Source of the DNA: Thermomicrobiales bacterium | GTDB taxonomy: Bacteria; Chloroflexota; Chloroflexia; Thermomicrobiales; UBA6265 | DNA: 6,131 bases | Assembly (NCBI GenBank): GCA_020847015.1 | Contig: JADLCW010000505.1 | Span: forward strand, 1 to 6,131 | Direction: 5' to 3' | Shown: one piece after another, positions 1-5,796 of the stretch | Layout of the letters: each line of letters starts with the position of its first letter | How positions within the stretch are numbered: the stretch's first letter is position 1 | Notes under the pieces: model-generated | Told to the model about the DNA's origin: nothing | Seen by the model: the letters and a program-made list of their open reading frames with translations, nothing else | The model's database searches: none | Position numbers and translations under genes: made by a program

Positions 1-582
1 GCCGGGATTGACGCCAGTGTGGGCGGCATTGCCGCGAAACATGGAGACCGTGCCCAGCGGGCGCGCCGACTCGGCGGCCGAGGCAGCCTCGGCGGTCGGG
101 CTGGCCACGGTCGCCTCCGAGCCGGAGTGCGCTGGCGGCGTCACGACTGCCGGCCCGGCGAGTTGGGCAACCACGAATGCCAGCGCCACGGCGCCGGCGA
201 GACACATCGCCAAACCGACGCGCTCCATCGCCCGAGTATCGCGCCGCAAGCGCCAGAAGCCAACGATCGTCAGCGCGACGCCGAAGCCGAGCAGCGCCAA
301 CCCGATGCCCTCCGGCGCATCGAACAGCAGCACGCCGCCGGCGATCGCCGTTCCGACCAGAATCGGACCGCCGCCCTTGCTTTCCGTCTCCAGCGCGAGC
401 GAGTTCGTTGCATCGCGCTCCCGGCGCAAGTATTCAGGTAGGGCGAACTGGCTTTGGCGAACCGGGGACAACCGCGACGGAGCGGTCGTGACCTCGAGCG
501 GCGCACCACAATCGACGCAGAAGCGGACGCTCGACGGGAACCGTTCGTGACAAATTGGGCAGATCGAAAATGTGGCGACCAT
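1..582 (-). CDS. Zinc-ribbon, multi-pass membrane protein with PQQ-like beta-propeller start (partial, 3' end beyond window)
   Basis: An open frame of 194 codons runs from ATG at 582 to the window edge with no stop. Residues 1-30 hold a zinc ribbon: C8-P-I-C11, ten residues, then C22-V-D-C25-G. Three hydrophobic segments follow, at about 73-88, 92-110 and 122-146, then an Ala/Ser/Thr/Pro-rich linker (about 147-176). The last visible residues, SMFRGNAAHTGVNPG, match the usual opening of PQQ-like (BamB-type) beta-propeller repeats, so most of the protein probably lies outside the window as an extracytoplasmic propeller. The zinc ribbon should be cytoplasmic if the linker and propeller are outside and there are three helices. 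The start is supported by the zinc ribbon beginning at residue 8, but I see no clear Shine-Dalgarno; TTG at 588 is an alternative. It lies 64 bases after the methyltransferase stop and is probably cotranscribed. Ligand and function are unknown. Confident of a real gene, fairly confident of the propeller. Confidence 0.85.
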   Translation of the reverse strand, partial: MVATFSICPICHERFPSSVRFCVDCGAPLEVTTAPSRLSPVRQSQFALPEYLRRERDATNSLALETESKGGGPILVGTAIAGGVLLFDAPEGIGLALLGFGVALTIVGFWRLRRDTRAMERVGLAMCLAGAVALAFVVAQLAGPAVVTPPAHSGSEATVASPTAEAASAAESARPLGTVSMFRGNAAHTGVNPG

Positions 583-646
583 AGGCAAGGATGGGGCGAC
601 GACAGGCCGAATCCAACCAACGATACACCACCCCGGCCGGTGGCGG

Positions 647-1303
647 TCAGTGGCGGGCGCGACCGGCGCAGATGATCCAGGGGAAGGAGCCGCCCAGCCA
701 GACCACGTCGAATTGTTCGCCAACCAGCCGACCGAACGACTCCCGGCTCCAGAATTGTTTGTGATCCGGATCGCTGCCGTACGGCCGCACATCCAGGTTT
801 TTGCCGCGCACGGCGTTGGCCAGCGAAAAGAACGGCTCGTGCGGTACGCTCAACACCACACCTACCCGCGCCAGCCGGGCGTATTCGCGCAACGCGCGCG
901 ACGGCCCGTCGCCAGGCAGATGCTCCAGCACCTCAAAACACCCGACGACATCGAAGGAGCGGTCGGGAAACGGCAGCGCCAGCACGTCGCCAGTCATGAA
1001 GCGCCCCTGCGGCAACCGCTCTTGCGCGATACGGGTCGCATCGGCGCTAGCGTCGATGCCGGTGAGCTGGAGATGCGGCATCCGATCCAGCAGGGCCGCG
1101 GCGACAAACCCCTCGCCGCAGCCGGCATCGAGGAAGCTCTTTGGTCCCAATCCTTCAACCTGGCGGGCGATCCGCCGGTGAAACCGCTCGATCAGCCGCC
1201 GCTGCAGGGGGTTGCCCGAGGTGTGCTTGCGGTAATTGCTCGACGCTTCGGCGTGCGCGGCCAAATCGATGTCGTCCACCATGCTTCCGACCGATCCGCC
1301 CAT
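647..1303 (-). CDS. Class I SAM-dependent methyltransferase (Methyltransf_11/25-like)
   Basis: A 218-residue protein that probably transfers a methyl group from S-adenosylmethionine to a small molecule or a lipid- or sugar-linked substrate. The Rossmann core is clear: motif I LDAGCGEG at 58-65, the acidic ribose-binding residue D84 at the end of strand 2 (TGID), GDV at 105-107, and FDVVGCFEVLEHL at 117-129 (motif 4 region). A C-terminal part with SVPHEPFF (152-159) and HKQFWSRESF (181-190) resembles methyltransferases often found beside polyprenyl-phosphate glycosyltransferases. There is no signal peptide or membrane helix, so it should be cytoplasmic. ATG at 1303 is chosen because GAGG lies 10 bases upstream; ATG at 1282 (MVDDIDLAAH) is a good alternative with a poorer ribosome site. 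The frame stays open upstream to 1450, but that stretch overlaps the glycosyltransferase gene and looks non-coding. It follows the glycosyltransferase by 58 bases. The substrate cannot be read from sequence. Confidence 0.9.
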   Translation of the reverse strand: MGGSVGSMVDDIDLAAHAEASSNYRKHTSGNPLQRRLIERFHRRIARQVEGLGPKSFLDAGCGEGFVAAALLDRMPHLQLTGIDASADATRIAQERLPQGRFMTGDVLALPFPDRSFDVVGCFEVLEHLPGDGPSRALREYARLARVGVVLSVPHEPFFSLANAVRGKNLDVRPYGSDPDHKQFWSRESFGRLVGEQFDVVWLGGSFPWIICAGRARH

Positions 1304-1361
1304 CCAGATCCAACCTCGCTTCCCCCGAACGCGATGCCGCACCGCGCTACGGATCTGCTCG

Positions 1362-2441
1362 CTACTCCCCGGTCGTTGCGACGAAGCGATCCGGCGGCAC
1401 GCCGACAGCATCGCGCACGGGCGCTCGCCAGATCGTCCGCTCCGGCTCATGCGCCGCGTGGGCGAGCAGTTCGCCCAGCAATCCGAGGCCGAAGAATTGA
1501 GCGCCGATCACCACCAGCAGCACCGCCAGCAGCAGCAGCGGCCGACCGCCGATGGCGGACCCCGCGATCAATTTCTCGCCGGTCAGCCATAACCCAATCA
1601 AAATGCCGACAGTCATAGTGATCAACCCCGGCAAACCGAGCAGGTGCATCGGCCGCTGGCGGTACTTGGTGATGAAGGTGACGGTGAGCAGGTCGAGGAA
1701 CCCCTTGGGCAGGCGCGACCAGCCATATTTCGACTGTCCCCAGCGACGCGGATGATGGGTAACCGGCAGTTCCGCAATGCGAAATCCTTCGGCGCCGGCC
1801 AGCACCGGCGTGAAGCGGTGGAGTTCGCCATAGAGGCGGATGGTGCGCACGACTTCCAGCCGGTAGGCTTTGAATCCACAGTTGAAGTCGTTCAGTTGCA
1901 CGCCGGACACATGGCGCACCACCGCATTGAACAGCTTGCTGGGCAGCGTCTTGCCGAGCGGGTCGTGACGCTTCTGTTTCCACCCGGAGACGAGATCGGC
2001 GCCGGCGTCGATCGCCGCCACGAAACGCCGCAATTCGGCGGGGTCGTCTTGCAGATCGCCATCCATCGTCACCACGAGATCGTGGCGAGCGACCGCGAAC
2101 CCGGTCGCCAGCGCGCGCGCCTTGCCAAAGTTGCGGCGGTGGCGCACGGCCATCAACCGCGAGTCCGTGGCGGCGAGATCGCGCAGCAGCGCCCAACCAC
2201 CATCGGTCGAGCCATCATCGACGACGATCAACTCGAAGGGGAGATCGAGGTTCCCCATTTCAGTCGCGATCTGCCGATGCAATTCCCGCAGATTGCCCTC
2301 TTCGTTGTAGATCGGCACGACGATGCTGACGCCGCGCACCGGTTCCACCGGTTCCGCAGCACGCGCCGCCGGTTGCGCCACGCCAGCCATCGTTGGCGCC
2401 GCCGGAGCGACACCGCCAATCACATCTGCCGAAATGCCCAT
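1362..2441 (-). CDS. GT2 glycosyltransferase, polyprenyl-phosphate sugar transferase type (DPM1/GtrB/ArnC-like), membrane anchored
   Basis: A 359-residue family 2 glycosyltransferase that likely moves a sugar from a nucleotide sugar to undecaprenyl (or similar) phosphate on the cytoplasmic face of the membrane. The GT-A fold motifs are intact: VSIVVPIYNEEGN (38-50), VVDDGSTDGG (73-82), MDGDLQDDP with the metal-binding DxD (126-134), DFNCGFKAYR (185-194) and HHPRRWGQSKYGW (229-241), the last typical of the GtrB/DPM group. Two C-terminal membrane helices follow at about 267-288 and 301-325, as in GtrB-like proteins, then a short tail. The N-terminal 35 residues are Ala/Pro-rich and probably disordered. 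ATG at 2441 is preferred because GGAG lies 9 bases upstream; an in-frame GTG at 2459 lacks a ribosome site. It is the first gene of the leftward unit. Donor sugar and final glycan are unknown, so no symbol is given. Confidence 0.93.
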   Translation of the reverse strand: MGISADVIGGVAPAAPTMAGVAQPAARAAEPVEPVRGVSIVVPIYNEEGNLRELHRQIATEMGNLDLPFELIVVDDGSTDGGWALLRDLAATDSRLMAVRHRRNFGKARALATGFAVARHDLVVTMDGDLQDDPAELRRFVAAIDAGADLVSGWKQKRHDPLGKTLPSKLFNAVVRHVSGVQLNDFNCGFKAYRLEVVRTIRLYGELHRFTPVLAGAEGFRIAELPVTHHPRRWGQSKYGWSRLPKGFLDLLTVTFITKYRQRPMHLLGLPGLITMTVGILIGLWLTGEKLIAGSAIGGRPLLLLAVLLVVIGAQFFGLGLLGELLAHAAHEPERTIWRAPVRDAVGVPPDRFVATTGE

Positions 2442-2495
2442 CGGAGGTTTCTCCGCCACGCCGGCCCGCGCAGTGCGAGGGGGCCGCCGGTCGCG

Positions 2496-2524
2496 ACTAT
2501 ACGCACGCCCCGAAAGGAGCGCAA
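2496..2524 (-). promoter_or_regulatory. Candidate sigma-70-type promoter for the glycosyltransferase unit
   Basis: On the minus strand, TTGCGC (2524..2519) is followed after exactly 17 bases by TATAGT (2501..2496), which matches 5 of 6 bases of the -10 consensus. The -35 box matches only TTG. The expected start near 2489 gives a leader of about 48 bases before ATG at 2441. An 8-base perfect palindrome, GTCGCGAC (2490-2497), overlaps the end of the -10 box and the likely start point. It could be an operator, but one this short in GC-rich DNA may be chance. Confidence 0.45.
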
Positions 2525-2552
2525 CTTTCAGACCGGCGGACCGGCGACCCTG

Positions 2553-2558
2553 TAGAAT
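2553..2558 (+). promoter_or_regulatory. Candidate -10 element for the lipoprotein gene
   Basis: TAGAAT, 5 of 6 bases of the -10 consensus, directly follows TG at 2551-2552. No convincing -35 box is visible at the usual distance. A start near 2565 would leave a leader of about 40 bases before ATG at 2606, or a leaderless or nearly leaderless message if ATG at 2567 is used. Confidence 0.3.
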
Positions 2559-2605
2559 CGCCGCCTATGTGTGAGATCGCCCGCGCTGGCCGCAGGTTCC
2601 GCCCA

Positions 2606-3223
2606 ATGCCGGTGAGGACGCGTCGCACCGCGCCGGGTCGCCGCGCGTTCCGATCGGCATGGTGGTCGGCTCCTCGCGCGCGCCGCGGCCGGCCGCTCGC
2701 GCTGCTGGCGGCCGGTTTGCTGCTGGCGTTGCTGGCGGCTTGCGGCGGCGATGGGCCGACCGAAATCGTGCCAGCGGCAAGCCCACCGCTGGCCGCGCGC
2801 GCACGCTCGTCGGCCACGCCCTCGCCGGCTCCGGTCACACCCACCCCGGCGTTTTCATCCGGCACGGTTGCCGCCGATGCGATCGTCTGGGCGAGCGCGC
2901 TCGATCCGACCACTGGCGCCCCGCTGGAGCGGTCGCCGGTGTTTCCGCCCGATGCGCCGCACATCTACGCCGCCGTGCCGCTGCGCCACGTCGAGGCCGG
3001 CACGCAGATGCGCATCGATTGGCGCTACAACGACACTCCGATGGATTCACTCGCCAGCGAAGCCGTAGCGCGGCAGACAGCCGACGATCTGTGGATCACC
3101 TTCGCGCTCACCCTCGGCGATGGGCGCACGTGGCCGGTTGGCGTCTACGAGGCGATCGTGTCCATCGACGGTCGGGAAGCGCTCCGCTCCGTCGCCCACG
3201 TGGAGCCGCCGGTCGGTGATTGA
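2606..3223 (+). CDS. Secreted lipoprotein with Pro/Thr-rich linker and single C-terminal Ig-like domain, function unknown
   Basis: A 205-residue protein with a lipoprotein signal: a long Arg-rich n-region (1-29), a hydrophobic core LALLAAGLLLALLAA (31-45) and lipid-accepting Cys46 in the lipobox LLAAC followed by GGD. The mature protein has a disordered Ser/Thr/Pro/Ala linker (about 57-86) and then one compact domain of about 110 residues. Within it are PVFPPDAPHIYAAVPL (111-126), MRIDWRYNDTPMD (135-147) and WPVGVYEAIVSIDG (176-189), a beta-strand pattern like small Ig-like domains common in Chloroflexota extracellular proteins. It is probably anchored on the outer side of the membrane; its ligand is unknown. 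The start is uncertain: ATG at 2606 has AGG 9 bases upstream, while in-frame ATG at 2567 lacks a ribosome site and would add 13 residues. It is divergent from the glycosyltransferase and 165 bases before the lyase gene. Confidence 0.8.
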   Translation: MPVRTRRTAPGRRAFRSAWWSAPRARRGRPLALLAAGLLLALLAACGGDGPTEIVPAASPPLAARARSSATPSPAPVTPTPAFSSGTVAADAIVWASALDPTTGAPLERSPVFPPDAPHIYAAVPLRHVEAGTQMRIDWRYNDTPMDSLASEAVARQTADDLWITFALTLGDGRTWPVGVYEAIVSIDGREALRSVAHVEPPVGD

Positions 3224-3295
3224 CCTCGGCCGGGCCTCGCCATCATCGCGTCCGCATCCCGCAGGACCTGGATCTCATCGGCGCGGTTCGCCGTC

Positions 3296-3301
3296 TACAA
3301 T
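3296..3301 (+). promoter_or_regulatory. Candidate -10 element for the cystathionine lyase gene
   Basis: TACAAT matches 5 of 6 bases of the -10 consensus and lies 87 bases before the chosen start codon. The sequence 17 bases upstream (TCTCAT) is a poor -35 box. A start near 3308 would give a leader of about 80 bases that includes the hairpin at 3349-3366. Confidence 0.3.
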
Positions 3302-3348
3302 CCGAACTTGGCATGCCCCAACAATGCGCCGCTCGACCGACCGCACCT

Positions 3349-3366
3349 GCGGCGTTTTCACGCCGC
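3349..3366 (+). other. Leader hairpin upstream of the cystathionine lyase gene
   Basis: GCGGCGT (3349-3355) pairs perfectly with ACGCCGC (3360-3366) around a TTTC loop, giving a 7-bp stem that ends 11 bases before the ribosome site GAGGG (3378-3382). No T-run follows, so it is not a typical terminator. It could stabilise the leader or affect translation. It is too small to be a known SAM riboswitch. Confidence 0.35.
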
Positions 3367-3388
3367 GAATTCACCAAGAGGGACCTCG

Positions 3389-4579
3389 ATGCCGATCTCG
3401 TGGCGAACTCGCCTGATCCACTCCGAAGCTGGCGCGCCGCCGGGTTTCCGGTCGCTGACGACCCCGGTCCATCGCGGTTCGACGACCGTGTTCGCCCGCA
3501 CCGCGGATCTGCATGATGAATGGCGGCAGGGCGTCGCCCCGTATGGCTACGGACTCTATGGCACGCCGACCACGCTCGAACTGGCGGCGCGCATTGGCGA
3601 AATCGAAGGCGCGACCCACACCCTGATCGTCCCCGGCGGTCAGGCGGCGATCGCGCTTGTCTATCTCGCCTTCGCAACGCCCGGCGCCCACATGCTCGTG
3701 CCGGAGAGCATCTACGGCCCTAGCCGCGAGATCGCCAACGATCTCCTGCGTCGCTTTGGGGTCGAGATCGAGTTTTACGATCCACTGCTTGGCGCCGGCA
3801 TCGCGGCGCTCCTGCGGGAAACCACGCGTCTCGTTTGGTGCGAGAGTCCGGGGTCAGTGACGATGGAAGTGCAGGATGTGCCGGCCATCGTCGCGGCCGC
3901 CCATGCCCGAGGCGCCGTCGTCGCCATCGACAATACATACGCCGCCGGCGTGCTGTTCGACGCGTTCGGTCACGGCGCCGACATCTCCGTACAGGCGCTG
4001 ACCAAGTATATCGGCGGTCATAGCGATCTCCTGCTCGGGTCAGTCAGCCTACGCGATGATGCGGTGTACGACGCCGTCGGCAACGTCAATCAGATGCTCG
4101 GGATGGCCGTCTCCCCCGACGATTGCAGTCTCGCGCTGCGCGGGTTGCAAACGCTGGGGGTGCAGCTGGAACGCCTGGAGGCCTCGACGCTAACAGTCGC
4201 GCGCTGGCTGGCGGCGCGTCCGGAGATCGCCACGGTGCTGCATCCGGCGCTGCCCTCCTGCCCCGGTCATGAGACCTGGGTGCGGGACTTCACCGGATCG
4301 GCCAGCGTGTTCTCGGTCGTTTTCCGGGAGGGTATCGCGCCGGAGGCGATTCTCGCGTTCATCGACCGCTTGCGGTTGTTCAAGATCGGCTATAGCTGGG
4401 GCGGGCAAACCAGTCTGGTGGTTCCCCACTTCGATGTCAGCCGGCAGGTCCGCCCCTATGGTCCCCGGCTCGTCCGCTTCAATATCGGGTTGGAGGATTC
4501 GGCAGACCTGATCGCCGATCTCGGCGCCGCGCTCGCCCCCCTTGCGGTCGGCGCACCGGTGTTTGGCGCTCCCGCCTGA
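3389..4579 (+). CDS. metC: PLP-dependent trans-sulfuration enzyme, cystathionine beta-lyase (MetC) type
   Basis: A 396-residue fold-type I PLP enzyme of the Cys/Met metabolism family, at the family's usual length. As a beta-lyase it would cleave cystathionine to homocysteine, pyruvate and ammonia in methionine synthesis. The PLP lysine is K206 in SVQALTKYIGGHSDLLLG; D181 (AIDNTYAAG) should contact the pyridine nitrogen; VPGGQAAI (81-88) is the cofactor phosphate loop; ESPGSVTMEV (152-161) is the usual ExPxS motif. The C-terminal FKIGYSWGGQTSLVVPH (331-347) is like the GYSWGGFESL segment of MetC and favours beta-lyase over gamma-synthase. Near YGLYGTPTT (54-62), Leu56 stands where E. coli MetC and most relatives have an arginine. 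ATG at 3389 is chosen because GAGGG sits 6 bases upstream and the family N-terminus fits; the frame is open further upstream to a TTG at 3308. Family assignment is firm; exact substrate is less so. Confidence 0.92.
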   Translation: MPISWRTRLIHSEAGAPPGFRSLTTPVHRGSTTVFARTADLHDEWRQGVAPYGYGLYGTPTTLELAARIGEIEGATHTLIVPGGQAAIALVYLAFATPGAHMLVPESIYGPSREIANDLLRRFGVEIEFYDPLLGAGIAALLRETTRLVWCESPGSVTMEVQDVPAIVAAAHARGAVVAIDNTYAAGVLFDAFGHGADISVQALTKYIGGHSDLLLGSVSLRDDAVYDAVGNVNQMLGMAVSPDDCSLALRGLQTLGVQLERLEASTLTVARWLAARPEIATVLHPALPSCPGHETWVRDFTGSASVFSVVFREGIAPEAILAFIDRLRLFKIGYSWGGQTSLVVPHFDVSRQVRPYGPRLVRFNIGLEDSADLIADLGAALAPLAVGAPVFGAPA

Positions 4580-4637
4580 TTCCGCTGCGGGCGACGGGCC
4601 ATTTTGAGATATTCACCCGAATGCATGGCCGCCCCGC

Positions 4638-4679
4638 CTTGCAGCCCATTCTCGTCTGATGCTATCTTGGCTTGCAGCC
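4638..4679 (+). repeat. Pair of 9-base direct repeats CTTGCAGCC
   Basis: CTTGCAGCC occurs at 4638-4646 and 4671-4679, with starts 33 bases apart (about three helical turns). The second copy lies in GGCTTGCAGCC, which is itself an inverted repeat (GGCT/AGCC around TGC). The repeats surround the candidate promoter of the downstream small gene and could be a regulator site, although a 9-base match may be accidental. Confidence 0.3.
4639..4668 (+). promoter_or_regulatory. Weak candidate promoter for the Trp-rich small gene
   Basis: TTGCAG (4639-4644) is followed after 18 bases by TATCTT (4663-4668). Each box is an imperfect match (3 and 4 of 6 bases). Transcription from here would give a leader of about 130 bases carrying the three hairpins at 4722-4793. 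Confidence 0.2.
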
Positions 4680-4721
4680 TAGGATATTGGGAGGGCGGTC
4701 GGTTCTTCGGAGTGGTTACTA

Positions 4722-4793
4722 GCGGCCGAGGTTGGCCGCGCAGCCCGGGAGCGCACCCGGGGTTGCCGCAGGGGTCGCGCTCCGCGCCTGCGG
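4722..4793 (+). other. Three consecutive GC-rich hairpins upstream of the Trp-rich small gene
   Basis: Hairpin A pairs GCGGCC (4722-4727) with GGCCGC (4734-4739) around GAGGTT. Hairpin B pairs CCCGGG (4744-4749) with CCCGGG (4756-4761) around AGCGCA. Hairpin C pairs CCGCAGG (4766-4772) with CCTGCGG (4787-4793), with an inner CGCG/CGCG helix (4776-4779 with 4783-4786), a CTC loop and a one-sided GGT bulge. The last stem ends 15 bases before the start codon at 4809. No T-run follows, so these are not intrinsic terminators. The layout fits a structured leader RNA, but I recognise no known riboswitch or small RNA in it. Confidence 0.4.
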
Positions 4794-4808
4794 CCGGATG
4801 GTTGAGTG

Positions 4809-5198
4809 ATGAAAGAACAACACCCTCCGGACGAACACTGGTTTGGCCCCCACCCCAAACATGGGGCGTGGCTCACCGCGCGGGCGGGCGCGCAACCCGG
4901 TTCCCCCGCTCTCTTCTCGCCGCAAGCGCCCGCGCCGCCCCGGCCGTTTCACTGGCAGCAAGGGTCCACGTTGTGGCTCCTCGACTGGGAACCGGGTGGT
5001 TGGGTGCTGGCCGAACTGCGCTTCGACGAGCGCCACTGCCGCTATCTGGAGACCCGCCGCGCCTACTATCGCTGGCAGCGCGAGGCTGCCGGCGCGCTGC
5101 TGGGTCGCGCGCTCGCCGCCGGCCCCGCCGCCATCGAGGCGATCGCCGCCGGGTTGGCGGTCTGGCTCGGACCCGACCCCGCGGCGCACCAGGCCTGA
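4809..5198 (+). CDS. Small tryptophan-rich hypothetical protein
   Basis: A 129-residue protein I do not recognise. It has strong G/C bias at third codon positions through its second half and ends 7 bases from the convergent DUF1684 gene, both of which support a real gene. Eight tryptophans (W11, 21, 49, 56, 60, 65, 89, 119) make it unusually Trp-rich. The first 45 residues are rich in Pro, His and Gly and probably lack a fixed fold. Residues 52-84 (GSTLWLLDWEPGG, then VLAELRFDERHCRYLETRR) look like beta-strands, followed by predicted helices at about 85-104 and 107-119. There is no signal peptide; the final helix is hydrophobic but Ala-rich and more likely amphipathic than membrane-spanning. 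The start is ATG 4809, immediately preceded by an in-frame GTG at 4806; the ribosome site is weak (GGTTGAG). It may be a one-domain protein restricted to a narrow lineage. Confidence 0.7.
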   Translation: MKEQHPPDEHWFGPHPKHGAWLTARAGAQPGSPALFSPQAPAPPRPFHWQQGSTLWLLDWEPGGWVLAELRFDERHCRYLETRRAYYRWQREAAGALLGRALAAGPAAIEAIAAGLAVWLGPDPAAHQA

Positions 5199-5205
5199 TT
5201 CCGCC

Positions 5206-5751
5206 CTACGCTCCGGTTTCAGGATCGAAGGCTTTTTCGCCCGCTGCGATCGGAACCGTCAGGTCGTTTTCGGTTGGCGGAATCGGGCAGCTCCACCCCT
5301 CGGCGTAGGCGCAGTACGGATTGTAGGCATAGTTGAAATCCAACGATAGCGTGCCGTCCGGACGCAGCCGCGGTTCCACATAGCGGCCGCCGGCGTAGGT
5401 TTCCACACCGGATGTCGCGTCCTTGAAGGGCAGGAAAAAGTGACCCCGCCCCAGATCGGTGAACACCGTCAGGGTCGCCGGGCGCCCATCCACGTCGAAG
5501 GTGACGTGGCCAGCGCGCAGGTACGGTTTTTCGGCCCCGTCGGACATGGCCAGATGGACCGGCTCTCCCGCTCCCTCGCCATTCGTCTCCAACGGCAGCG
5601 CCAATACGAGATCGGGGCGCTCCGGGTAATAGTTCAACCCGGAAAAGCGCTCCCGGTCGCGCTCCGTCAGCGGCGACGCATCGCCGTTGGCGAAGAGTCG
5701 ATCGCGCCGCTGCCGAAAATCCTGGAGCCGCGATCCGGTTGATGGCGTCAT
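5206..5751 (-). CDS. DUF1684 domain-containing protein
   Basis: A 181-residue protein matching the DUF1684 family over nearly its whole length. Family hallmarks visible are the N-terminal SPLTERDRERFSGLNYYP (26-43), FLPFKDATSGVETYAGGRYVE (106-126), LDFNYAYNPYCAYAEGWSCP (137-156) with Cys147 and Cys155, and PPTENDLTVPIAAGEKAF (158-175). DUF1684 proteins have no established biochemical role. The conserved Tyr/Asn/Cys/Pro-rich segment suggests a binding or catalytic pocket. It has no signal peptide or membrane helix and is probably cytoplasmic. ATG at 5751 is well supported by GGAGG (5764..5760) 8 bases upstream. It lies 76 bases downstream of the GMC oxidoreductase on the same strand, with an AT-rich palindrome between them, and converges on the Trp-rich gene. 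Confidence 0.92.
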   Translation of the reverse strand: MTPSTGSRLQDFRQRRDRLFANGDASPLTERDRERFSGLNYYPERPDLVLALPLETNGEGAGEPVHLAMSDGAEKPYLRAGHVTFDVDGRPATLTVFTDLGRGHFFLPFKDATSGVETYAGGRYVEPRLRPDGTLSLDFNYAYNPYCAYAEGWSCPIPPTENDLTVPIAAGEKAFDPETGA

Positions 5752-5796
5752 GCCGTGGTCCTCCGCTGCGCGGTGCCCCCGCCGCGCGTCATCACA

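Noticed and set aside
270..620. 116-codon open frame on the minus strand
   Set aside because: It is Arg/Ser-rich without motifs and overlaps, in another frame, the zinc-ribbon/membrane protein with clear CxxC pairs, membrane helices and a PQQ-like segment.
572..1618. 348-codon open frame on the plus strand
   Set aside because: It runs opposite the methyltransferase and the end of the glycosyltransferase, both with intact family motifs. Its translation is Arg/Ala/Pro/Gln-rich with no recognisable domain, as expected opposite GC-rich genes.
1644..2555. 303-codon open frame on the plus strand
   Set aside because: It is antisense to the glycosyltransferase, whose motifs are all intact, and shows no domain of its own.
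4570..4615. Possible terminator after the lyase gene (CCCGC with GCGGG, then CATTTTGA)
   Set aside because: The stem is only 5 bp with a 12-base loop, and no T-run follows at the right distance.
4719..5189. 156-codon open frame on the minus strand
   Set aside because: It is antisense to the Trp-rich gene, has poor amino-acid composition and no family likeness. The plus-strand frame has better codon bias.
4576..5203. A shared 12-base string GCCTGATTCCGC at the stop codons of the lyase and the Trp-rich gene
   Set aside because: About one such match is expected by chance in a 6-kb window; there is no longer repeat around it.
4604..5308. 234-codon open frame on the plus strand
   Set aside because: It overlaps the Trp-rich gene in another frame and runs into the DUF1684 gene. 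Its composition (Arg/Ala/Gly/Pro) is that of a shadow frame.
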